Below are positions 57,601-64,000 of a stretch of 64,000 nucleotides of DNA, one piece after another. The translations under genes were made by a program, and so were the position numbers. Location: contig NZ_JARWNX010000043.1 in assembly GCF_029868385.1 (NCBI RefSeq), positions 239,461 through 303,460 of the forward strand, in the 5' to 3' direction. Under the pieces are notes generated by a model. That model was given only the letters and a program-made list of their open reading frames with translations. It was not told the origin of the DNA and made no database searches. How positions within the stretch are numbered: position 1 is the stretch's first letter; each line of letters starts with the position of its first letter. Origin of the DNA: Nocardia cyriacigeorgica (GTDB lineage Bacteria > Actinomycetota > Actinomycetes > Mycobacteriales > Mycobacteriaceae).

Positions 57601-59007
57601 ACTCCCATCGCGGGCCGCGGCGAACGCGCGCTCGACGATCTGGTCGGCATGTTCGTCAATACGTTGGCCCTGCGCACTCGGGTCGAGGCGTCGGGCACCT
57701 TCGGCGAACTGGTCGACCGGGCCAGGGAAACCGATCTGGCGGCCTTCGCCAACTCCGACATCCCGTTCGAGCGGGTCGCCGAAGTCGTCGCGCCCGGTCG
57801 TGCGACCGCGCACAATCCGCTGTTCGGCACGGTGCTCTCGTTCCAGAACAACGAGCAGCCGAGCCTGGAGCTGCCCGGTCTGACGGTGTCCGCGCTGGAC
57901 GCGGGCGCTATCGCCGCGAAGTTCGATCTCCAGGTCAATGTGGATCCACGGCATGCGGCCGACGGGTCACCGGCCGAGCTGATCACGGTCCTGACCTACG
58001 CGACCGATCTGTTCGACGAGTCGACCGCGCAGGCCTTCGGCCGCCGCTTCGAGCGCATCCTCACCGCGGTGGCCGCCGATCCGCAGATCAGGATCGGCGA
58101 TATCGACATCCTCGACGCGGCCGAGCGCGAGCGGATGACGGCCGCGCCGGTGGCCAAGCCGGTGCCGACCGAGGTCGTCGCGACCGCGGGGACCGCGCTG
58201 AGCCAGACCCTGGCGGCCACCGTCGAGGACGACCCCGACGGCCCAGCGGTCGTCTCCGGCTCGGAGGTGTTCACCTACCAGGACCTCGACGCCAGATCAT
58301 CGCGGCTGGCGCGGGTGCTCATCACCCGCGGCAGCGGTCCGGGCGCCGGTGTGGCGGTACGGCTGGATCGCGGTGTGGATGCGGTGGTCGCGGCGTGGGC
58401 GGTGCTCAAGGCGGGCGCCGCGGTGGTGCCGTTCGAGGCGATCGGCGCGGCGACGGCGGCGGGGCTCGATGTGAAGGTCGGTATCGCCGCGGGCGGCGCG
58501 CAGGCCGTCGCCGGTGTCGATTGGCTCGTCCTCGACGATCCCTCGGTGGGTGCCGAAATCGCCGCTGAATCACCGCGTCCGGTCACCTACGCCCATCGCA
58601 CCCGGGCCCTGCGCGGTTCCGATCTGGCCTACGCCGGTGCGGTGTCGGTGAGCTACGACGACCTCGCCGCCGCGGCTGCCCGGTTCGTTGCGGCGGCCGA
58701 GCTGACCTTCGAATCACGGTTGTTCCACCACGGTGATTCCGGTTCGTTCGCCGCTGTGCTCGAGGCGGTCGCGGCCGGTTCGGTCGGTGCCTCGGTGGTG
58801 CTGGTGCCCGGTGCGGGCGGGCTCACCGATGAGCTGGCCGACGAATGGGTCACCCATGTGCTGACCGATCGTGCGGGTCTGGACGTCATCGACCCGGCGA
58901 CGCTGGAGGATCTGCGGGCCGTGGTGATCGATGGTGACGGCGCGGCCCCGGCGGCCTGGTCGGGTGTCGAGACAGTGCTGGCGCTGCCGACGCTGTATCG
59001 CGACTGA
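51625..59007 (+). CDS. Nonribosomal peptide synthetase, A-PCP-C-A-PCP-C-truncated A
   Basis: 2460 residues. A1 about 1-525 (TSGSTG at 183). PCP1 Ser575 in LGGNSLLA. C1 about 632-1070 (HHIAGDG at 761). A2 about 1095-1610 (TSGSTG at 1249); its pocket residues read D-F-W-N-V-G-M-V-H, one step from the known threonine code. PCP2 Ser1661. C2 about 1715-2160 (HHIAADG at 1849). From 2192 to the end is part of another A domain that lacks the TSGSTG loop and stops before core A5. There is no thioesterase, epimerase or MbtH. A1 has no preceding C, so it starts the chain. The A1 code (D-V-L-L-V-A-G-I-L) is unmatched. Confidence 0.93.
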   Translation: METARRSARGSRRRRSGSPLFGQLLTAAVESAATSVAIRFNPTGAPADERTLTYQELDQASSQVARELIDRGVGPGDVVAIGIARSLESVLAVWAVAKTGAAYVPVDPGYPADRINHIVSDSGAVIGLTTMAHRPVLGIGVYWVVLDDPVLSERIAKRPSHPISYADRVRPLDERHPAYVIYTSGSTGRPKGVVVTHTGLAGLVTAEREHYGVTEDSRVLHVCSPNFDVSVLELLLAFTSGATLVIAPPTVFGGFELSDLLRREQVTHMLITPGALESVDPAGLDDLEVVVVAGDKFGPELVGRWAEGQDFYNGYGPTEATILATSTAPMTVDDPITIGSAIPGVGAFVLDSRLRPVPAGVIGELYLAGPALAQGYLGRPGLTAERFVASPFGADTGNPGARLYRTGDLVRRSETGGPDGGVIEYLGRSDFQVKIRGFRIELGEIDNALTAHPDIDYAATLGKTLPSGATALVSYVLPRAGTTVETGELADFIGESLPGYMIPAAIMVLDEIPLTPVGKLDRAALPEPVFAARTFRAPSTPVEEIVADVFAALLVAGEDERVGADDDFFELGGNSLLAAQAAARIGSALDVRVPVQLLFEATTVAALAARVEQHSGSAAGRALTAADRPERIPLSYAQQRMWFLNRFDPDSAVNNIPVAVRLSGRLDVDALRAAVRDLTERHEVLRTRYPEVDGEGYQLVLPIGDPHAVPPLTVEPATESQVPELVAAAVTAGFDVTAAPPVRLRLLVLGETEHVLICVIHHIAGDGFSMGPLTRDLMAAYVDRTHGGAPEWPPLLVQYADFAIWQREILGAEDDPESVLAQQIAYWRDELAALPEQLDLPADRPRPAAASNRGATLAFEIDAEVHAALTRLAQQHNSTLFMVVHAALAALLARLSGTRDIAIGTPVAGRGEAALDDLIGMFVNTLVLRSEVDPGATFDELLASVRRTDVEAFGHADVPFERLVELLDPVRSAARHPLFQVMLTFQNLAQTELELPGLKVAGVDLAVPLAKFDLQLALAENIDRHGAPQGISAAFTYATDLFDGATVQDFADRFDRILRAAAADSSTVVGDVDVLAPGERELVLREWNTAGVSIPEVTLVDLIQAQARRRPDADAIRFNGTTLGFGELQRRANRVARALIAQGAGPETLVAVALPRTEELPVALLGVLTAGAGYLPIDTTYPAQRLEFMLDDAKPTCILTTATELDAVPAGDIPVVLVEDTAPFSADTVTDADRIAPLRPDNLAYVIYTSGSTGVPKGVGVAHRNVVELFANTQSEFEFDESDVWTLFHSYAFDFSVWELWCALANGGAVVVVDYLTSRSPEQFRELLIREQVTVLNQTPSAFYQLAEADRAVHPDDEGKFALRYVVFGGEALDLRQLRRWYERHGGPDAAENSSPWLVNMYGITETTVHVSFLSVDERLVDNPASVIGRALPGLDAFVLDDRLHPAPVGVAGEIYVAGAQLSRGYLGRPGLAATRFVANPFGAPGSRMYRTGDIGRWVGFGGRANLEYAGRSDQQVQLRGFRIELGEIEAALLGCAGVGQTVALVRSDEHTGDRLIGYVVPAADRAPGTELDPVALRTEVGEFLTGYMVPDAIVVLDALPLTPNGKLDRRALPAPEFVSGATFRAPGSPVEQAVAEVFAGLLGVGEVGLDDDFFSLGGNSLLATRAVARINEALDTDLAVRELFEAPTVAELAAKAEPGVGGGTTARPPLERAERTDRAPLSLAQQRMWVLNQFDPASPAYNIPLAIRLSGALDVPALRNAVADVLERHETLRTRYPAAAGPDEVAYQEILTVSAAMPGGLETVVTADPISRITELMSTGFDVTEQVPVRALLLGNGADEHLLAMVVHHIAADGASMAPLARDLMTAYLARIGGNSPRWSPLEVQYADFAIWQRAVIGTDSDENSIAARQLAYWRDQLDGLSGELELPLDRPRPAIPSMRGASTGFAVSAEVHEALTRLAREHNSTLFMVVHAALAVLLSRLSGDPDVAVGTPIAGRGERALDDLVGMFVNTLALRTRVEASGTFGELVDRARETDLAAFANSDIPFERVAEVVAPGRATAHNPLFGTVLSFQNNEQPSLELPGLTVSALDAGAIAAKFDLQVNVDPRHAADGSPAELITVLTYATDLFDESTAQAFGRRFERILTAVAADPQIRIGDIDILDAAERERMTAAPVAKPVPTEVVATAGTALSQTLAATVEDDPDGPAVVSGSEVFTYQDLDARSSRLARVLITRGSGPGAGVAVRLDRGVDAVVAAWAVLKAGAAVVPFEAIGAATAAGLDVKVGIAAGGAQAVAGVDWLVLDDPSVGAEIAAESPRPVTYAHRTRALRGSDLAYAGAVSVSYDDLAAAAARFVAAAELTFESRLFHHGDSGSFAAVLEAVAAGSVGASVVLVPGAGGLTDELADEWVTHVLTDRAGLDVIDPATLEDLRAVVIDGDGAAPAAWSGVETVLALPTLYRD

Positions 59008-59017
59008 GTGGTCCACG

Positions 59018-59055
59018 GCGACCGGCAGGCGGGTTCCGACGCGCCTGCCGGTCGC
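59018..59055. terminator. Hairpin after the first NRPS gene
   Basis: GCGACCGGCAGGCG (59018-59031) pairs perfectly with CGCCTGCCGGTCGC (59042-59055) across a 10-nt loop, 11 bp after the stop. It should end transcription between the two NRPS genes, unless read through. Confidence 0.8.
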
Positions 59056-59356
59056 GCCGATGGCGCATCGCATGAGCCCGAAACAGGCTGGTCAAGTGAC
59101 CAACAGGCGTTTCGCTCAGTGAATGCCCCATGAATTCTTGCCCCGATAACTCGGGTCGATGCAGGTGGGCAAGGCTTGTGATAAGTGCCACACTGCATCG
59201 GTTTGGCGAACCGGTGGAGGCGCTGGAACCCTGGCGAAGACGTGTTCGATAGCTAGGTGGGCAGACTTTCATGAATCGCGCAGTCGGAAGACGACTGACT
59301 CATGAGCGGCGGTCCTCGGTGATCGGTGTCGAAAGGCATCGCAGGAGCTACAGCCG
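59056..59356. other. 301-bp leader region of the second NRPS gene
   Basis: No gene is visible. Presence of a terminator before it and GGAG 10 nt before the next start suggest an independent promoter here; I could not fix -35/-10 boxes with confidence. Confidence 0.5.
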
Positions 59357-62300
59357 ATGACTCGTCCCGCTCGTGTACGGCCGACCCGTACCAGGCGGCC
59401 GAGGGTAACCACGCTTCCACAACTGATGGCGGCCGCTGTCGAGGCGAATCCGGGCGGTCGCGCCGTCGTTCTCGCCGATGCCGTCGCCACGCGCGGACAG
59501 CTCAGCTATGCCGAACTGGACGAAATGTCCACCAGGCTGGCGCGTTTGCTGATCGACCGTGGTGTGGGGCCGGAGGATCTGGTCGCCGTCGGCATACCCC
59601 GCTCCATCGAATCGGTGGTCGCGGTATGGGCCGTGGCGAAGTCCGGCGCCGGATTCGTGCCCATCGATCCGAACTATCCCGCCGAACGCGTTCAGCACAT
59701 GGTCAAGGATTCCGGCGTCACGGTCGGCCTGACCGTCGGTGCTGTCGCGGAAACGCTACCGGGACATATCGATTGGCTGGTCATCGATGACGATGCCGCT
59801 GCCAGGCTGCGTGATCAGTACTCGGCGGAACCGATCACCTTCGCCGACCGCGTGCGTCAGCTGCGGGCCGAACACCCCGCGTACGTGATCTATACGTCCG
59901 GGTCGACCGGGCTGCCCAAGGGCGTCGTGGTCACCCAGGCCGGTCTGTCGAGCTTCTGCGATGAGCAGCGTGAGCGCTATCGGGTGCACACCGGCTCGCG
60001 CACACTGCATTTCGCCTCGCCGTCGTTCGACGCGTCGGTGCTGGAGCTGCTGCTCGCACTGGGCGGTTCGGCGACCATGGTGGTGGCGGCGCCGACGGTG
60101 TACGGCGGCGACGAGCTGGCGGATCTGCTTCGCCGCGAGGGTGTGACGCATGCGTTCATCACCCCGGCCGCGCTGGCCTCGGTGGATCCGGCCGGGCTGG
60201 ACCAGCTGCGGGTCGTGGTGGCCGGTGGTGAGGCGTGCCCACCGGATCTGGTGCGGCGCTGGGTGCGGCCGGTCGCAGACGGCACCAGAGAATTCTTCAA
60301 CGGTTACGGTCCCACCGAGACCACCATCATGACCAATATCAGTGCGCCACTGAGCCGCGAGGATACGGTCACCATCGGCGGCCCCATCCGGGCGATCACC
60401 GAATACGTGCTCGACGAGCGCCTCACCCCGGTGCCGACCGGGGTGGCGGGCGAGCTCTACATCACTGGTGCGCAGCTGGCGCGCGGCTACCATGAGCGGC
60501 CCGGCCTCACCGCACAGCGCTTCGTCGCGAATCCGTTCGGTGACAATGGTTCTCGGCTGTATCGCACCGGCGACCTGGTGCGCTGGATGTCCGCATCGGA
60601 CAACAACGATTCGGTGCGCAGCGGCGGCCTCTCGGACGGTGATCTGGAATACCTGGGCCGCAATGATTTCCAGGTGAAGATCCGTGGCTTCCGGATCGAA
60701 CTCGGTGAGATCGACGCGGTCCTCGGCAGATACGAGTCGGTCGATTTCGCGGTGACGGTCGGGCATCGGCTCGACAGCGGTTCGACGATCCTCGCGGCCT
60801 TCGTGCACGCCGCCGACGGCGCGACCGTCGATACCGATGCGCTACTGGATTTCGCGAGCTCGAGCCTGCCATCCCATATGGTGCCGACCTCGGTCACGGT
60901 GCTCGACGAGATCCCGTTGACCCCGGTCGGCAAACTCGATCGGCGCGCACTGCCGACGCCGCGGGTACAGGGCAGACAATTCCGGGAGCCGTCCGGCTGG
61001 GCCGAACTGCTGGTCGCCGAGGTCTTCGCCGAACTGCTCGGTGCCGAGGCGCCGATCGGTGCCGATGACGATTTCTTCGAACTCGGTGGCAATTCGCTGA
61101 TCGCCACCCAGGTCGCCGCCCGGCTCGGCGCCGCCGCCGACGCCAAGATCGCAGCGCGTGTGATCTTCGAATCCCCGACCGTTGCGGCGCTGGCCGAGCG
61201 ATTGGACGTCGCGGGCGGAACCGGTGGTCGCCGCGCGCTCGCCCCCATGGACCGGCCGCAGCACATACCGCTCTCACCCGCCCAGCAGCGGATGTGGTTC
61301 CTGAATCAGTTCGATACCGCGTCCGCGGCGAACAATATTCCCTTCGCGCTGCGGCTGACCGGTGCTCTCGACCTCGCCGCGCTGCGCGCCGCCATCGGCG
61401 ATGTGCTCGACCGGCACGAGAGCCTGCGCACGGTGTATCCGGCGACCGACGGTGCCGGGCATCAGGTGATCCTGCCCGCCGAACAGGTGCTGTCCGAACT
61501 CACGGTCGAGCCCATGTCCTCGTCTCGGCTGCCGGAATGGTTGGCCGAACGGGCGTTGGCCGGGTTCGATGTGGCGGCCGAGGTGCCGTTGCGGATCGCG
61601 GTGGCACAGTTGGGCCCGGACGATCATGTGCTCGCCGTCGTGGTGCATCACATCGCCGCCGACGGCGCGTCGATGGCGCCGCTGGCCACCGATCTGGTGA
61701 CGGCCTATCTGGCGCGGATCGAGGGCGCGGCGCCCCAGTGGACGCCGCTGCCGGTGCAATACGCCGATTACACCCTGTGGCAGCGTGATCTGCTCGGAGA
61801 CGACAGCGATCCCGAATCACTCGCCGCCCAGCAGCTTTCGTTCTGGCGCGCGGCTCTCGACGGGATTCCCGACCGTATCGATCTGCCCGCCGATCGGCCG
61901 CGCCCCACGCGGTCCTCCGGGCGTGGCGGCACGCTGACATTCGCGATCGACGCCGCCACCGCGACCCGCCTCGACCGGATCGCGCAGGATGCGGGCGCCT
62001 CGCTGTTCATGGTGGTGCACGCCGGTTTCGCGGCGCTGCTCTCGCGGTTGTCCGGGTCGGCCGATATCACCATCGGCACGCCGGTGGCCGGTCGCGGTGA
62101 ACGCGAATTGGACGGGCTGATCGGCATGTTCGTCAACACGCTGGTGTTGCGAACCGGGGTCGATCCGCACGCGAGCTTCACCGAACTGCTCGCCGGAGTG
62201 AAGGACACCGATCTCGCGGCGTTCGCGCATACCGAACTGCCCTTCGAGCGGCTGGTCGACGCACTGGACCCGGTGCGTTCGCAGGCGCATCATCCGCTGT

Positions 62301-64000
62301 TCCAAGTGGCGCTGTTCTTCCAGAACATGACCGCGCCCACGCTGGAACTGCCCGGTCTCACCGCGGCCGCTGTCGAATTCGACGGTGCGGTAGCGAAATT
62401 CGATCTCCAGCTGACTGTCACCCCGATGGCCGGTGGTGGCCTGTCGGCCATGTTCACCTATGCCACCGATCTGTTCGACGAGGCATCGGTGGCCGAGTTC
62501 GCGGCCCGGTTGCGTCGCACCTTGCGTGCGGTGGCCGATGATCCCGGCCGGACGGTCGGTGATATCGACCTGCTGTCGATGGTCGAGCGCGACCGGATCC
62601 TGCACGAGTGGAACGACACCCGCAATCCGCTCCCCCCCGAACTGCTGCTGGACGGCTACCGGCACGCCGTCGCCGCGCACGCCGATGCGGTGGCGCTGGT
62701 GTACGAGGGAAGTGAGCTGACCTACCGCGAATTCGATGAGCGGGTCAATAAGTTGGCTCGGTTGCTGATGTCGCAGGGTGTGGGTGCGGAGTCGCTGGTC
62801 GGTCTGGCGGTGCGGCGTTCGCTGGATCTGGTGGTCGGGATGTATGCCATTGTGGCCGCCGGTGGTGCGTATGTGCCATTGGATCCCGATCATCCGGCCG
62901 AGCGGATCGCGCACATCCTGGACACGGCTCGGCCGGTCGTGGTCGTCACGACCACCCGTGACGCCGTCGAGGTGCCCGCCGGAACGCCGGTGCTGCGCAT
63001 CGATGCCGTCGACCTGGAGCGCTACGACGCGACACCGATCCGGTCGACGGAGTTGCTGCGCCCGGTGCGCCCGGAGCATCCCGCCTACGTGATCTTCACC
63101 TCCGGCTCCACCGGGCGCCCGAAGGGGGTGGCGGTGCCGCATGCCGCCATCAACAATCAGATCGAGTGGATGCTCACCGAGTATCCACTCGGTCCCGACG
63201 ATGTGTACCTGCAAAAGACCGCGACCACGTTCGACGTGTCACTGTGGGGCTTCTTCCTGCCGTTGCGCGCCGGTGCGAAGCTCGTCATCGCGACGCCGGA
63301 CGGGCATCGTGATCCGGCCTATGTCGCGGAAACCATTGCGGCGCAGCGGGTGACGGTGACCGATTTCGTGCCGTCGATGCTGACGGTGTTCGCCGCGCAT
63401 ACCGCGCCCGCTTCCTGCCCGAGCCTCGCGCATCTGTTCGTCATCGGTGAGGCATTGCCGCCGGAAACCGTGGCGGCCGTCGGCGCCGTGACCGATGCCG
63501 CCGTGCACAACCTGTACGGCCCCACCGAGGCCGCCGTCTCGGTGACCTACTGGCAGGCGGGCCCCGACGATCAGCGATCGGTGCCGATCGGGCTGCCGCA
63601 GTGGAACACTCGGGTCTACGTATTGGATGCGCGGCTGCGTCCGGTGCCCGCGGGTGTGCCCGGTGAGTTGTATCTGGCCGGTGATCAGTTGGCGCGTGGT
63701 TATGTGCGGCGGCCGGATCTGACGGCTGACCGGTTCGTGGCCAATCCGTTCGGTACCGGCGAACGCATGTACCGGACCGGTGACCTGGTGGTATGGCGCG
63801 GTCCCGCCGAGGATGCTGTGCTCGACTATCTGGGTCGTACCGATTTCCAGGTGAAGTTTCGTGGTCAGCGGATCGAGTTGGGGGAGATCGAGACGGCGTT
63901 GTTGGCGCAGTCGTCGGTGAGTCAGGCGGTGGCGTTGGTGGTGTCGACGTCGCTGGGTGATCAGTTGGTGGCTTATGTGGTGCCCGCGCCTGGTCACGGT
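59357..64000 (+). CDS. Nonribosomal peptide synthetase, A-PCP-C-A... (3' end outside window)
   Basis: Open from the ATG at 59357 to the window edge, 1548 codons. A1 about 1-530 (TSGSTG at 180). PCP Ser580 in LGGNSLIA. C about 635-1075 (HHIAADG at 764). A2 from about 1085 (TSGSTG at 1248) runs to beyond its A8 region at the edge. A1 pocket reads D-A-L-F-V-A-G-I-M, A2 reads D-V-W-D-F-I-L-V-S by alignment to GrsA; I match neither to a known amino acid. It has no N-terminal C domain, while the upstream protein ends with C plus a dead A, so its A1-PCP may complete that module. The start has an arginine-rich tail like the first NRPS. Confidence 0.92.
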   Translation, partial: MTRPARVRPTRTRRPRVTTLPQLMAAAVEANPGGRAVVLADAVATRGQLSYAELDEMSTRLARLLIDRGVGPEDLVAVGIPRSIESVVAVWAVAKSGAGFVPIDPNYPAERVQHMVKDSGVTVGLTVGAVAETLPGHIDWLVIDDDAAARLRDQYSAEPITFADRVRQLRAEHPAYVIYTSGSTGLPKGVVVTQAGLSSFCDEQRERYRVHTGSRTLHFASPSFDASVLELLLALGGSATMVVAAPTVYGGDELADLLRREGVTHAFITPAALASVDPAGLDQLRVVVAGGEACPPDLVRRWVRPVADGTREFFNGYGPTETTIMTNISAPLSREDTVTIGGPIRAITEYVLDERLTPVPTGVAGELYITGAQLARGYHERPGLTAQRFVANPFGDNGSRLYRTGDLVRWMSASDNNDSVRSGGLSDGDLEYLGRNDFQVKIRGFRIELGEIDAVLGRYESVDFAVTVGHRLDSGSTILAAFVHAADGATVDTDALLDFASSSLPSHMVPTSVTVLDEIPLTPVGKLDRRALPTPRVQGRQFREPSGWAELLVAEVFAELLGAEAPIGADDDFFELGGNSLIATQVAARLGAAADAKIAARVIFESPTVAALAERLDVAGGTGGRRALAPMDRPQHIPLSPAQQRMWFLNQFDTASAANNIPFALRLTGALDLAALRAAIGDVLDRHESLRTVYPATDGAGHQVILPAEQVLSELTVEPMSSSRLPEWLAERALAGFDVAAEVPLRIAVAQLGPDDHVLAVVVHHIAADGASMAPLATDLVTAYLARIEGAAPQWTPLPVQYADYTLWQRDLLGDDSDPESLAAQQLSFWRAALDGIPDRIDLPADRPRPTRSSGRGGTLTFAIDAATATRLDRIAQDAGASLFMVVHAGFAALLSRLSGSADITIGTPVAGRGERELDGLIGMFVNTLVLRTGVDPHASFTELLAGVKDTDLAAFAHTELPFERLVDALDPVRSQAHHPLFQVALFFQNMTAPTLELPGLTAAAVEFDGAVAKFDLQLTVTPMAGGGLSAMFTYATDLFDEASVAEFAARLRRTLRAVADDPGRTVGDIDLLSMVERDRILHEWNDTRNPLPPELLLDGYRHAVAAHADAVALVYEGSELTYREFDERVNKLARLLMSQGVGAESLVGLAVRRSLDLVVGMYAIVAAGGAYVPLDPDHPAERIAHILDTARPVVVVTTTRDAVEVPAGTPVLRIDAVDLERYDATPIRSTELLRPVRPEHPAYVIFTSGSTGRPKGVAVPHAAINNQIEWMLTEYPLGPDDVYLQKTATTFDVSLWGFFLPLRAGAKLVIATPDGHRDPAYVAETIAAQRVTVTDFVPSMLTVFAAHTAPASCPSLAHLFVIGEALPPETVAAVGAVTDAAVHNLYGPTEAAVSVTYWQAGPDDQRSVPIGLPQWNTRVYVLDARLRPVPAGVPGELYLAGDQLARGYVRRPDLTADRFVANPFGTGERMYRTGDLVVWRGPAEDAVLDYLGRTDFQVKFRGQRIELGEIETALLAQSSVSQAVALVVSTSLGDQLVAYVVPAPGHG

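Noticed and set aside
58198..59007. Thioesterase or reductase domain at the end of the first NRPS
   Set aside because: No GxSxG or Rossmann reductase motif; the sequence aligns to the N-terminal part of A domains instead.
61817..63214. 465-codon open frame antisense to the second NRPS
   Set aside because: The plus strand is continuous NRPS sequence with C and A motifs.
1..64000. CRISPR arrays, IS elements and rRNA genes
   Set aside because: No regularly spaced repeats, no transposase with paired terminal repeats and no rRNA sequence were seen.

Overview
The window is high-GC DNA from an actinomycete, most probably Nocardia or a close relative. This is inferred from gene content: universal stress proteins, deazaflavin (F420)-type oxidoreductases, a WD40 Ser/Thr kinase, FadD and acyl-CoA dehydrogenase genes, a Baeyer-Villiger-type monooxygenase, an SCO5389-family protein, many TetR/MarR/AraC regulators and large NRPS genes. 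It carries about 47 genes that look real, two gene remnants and one tRNA. Most other long open frames are antisense or out-of-frame shadows.  Layout. 1-7 kb: end of a cupin regulator, a thiolase, two translationally coupled universal stress proteins, glutamate decarboxylase and a membrane-anchored kinase with a beta-propeller. 7-24 kb: a deleted HD-domain gene, ppnP, a PucR regulator next to an aldehyde dehydrogenase/GMC oxidoreductase pair, a chain of single oxidoreductases, hydrolases and stress genes, a MarR/old-yellow-enzyme pair with clear operators, an amidase, and a secreted lipase divergent from a TetR gene. 24-31 kb: three regulator-plus-target units (WYL regulator/VOC protein, FAD monooxygenase/TetR, MFS exporter/AraC).  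31-39 kb: a patchy accessory segment ending at a tRNA-Arg(CCT) gene whose 3' end faces it. It holds gene remnants, an HNH nuclease, a small flavoprotein, an XRE-TPR regulator and, divergent from that, a coupled operon of an adenylate-kinase-like protein, a radical SAM/SPASM protein and a cupin. A NUDIX hydrolase and two very small ORFs follow. This is the best candidate here for an uncharacterised system.  39-51 kb: lipid and redox metabolism (crotonase, an OYE fused to a deazaflavin-type domain with a divergent TetR, BVMO-like monooxygenase, acyl-CoA dehydrogenase, FadD, nitronate monooxygenase), a secreted M23 peptidase and a LuxR-type regulator.  51.6-64 kb: two NRPS genes. The first reads A-PCP-C-A(Thr code)-PCP-C followed by a truncated, motif-less A domain. 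The second starts directly with A-PCP-C-A and runs off the end. The arrangement suggests one extension module split between the two proteins, although a perfect hairpin separates the genes.
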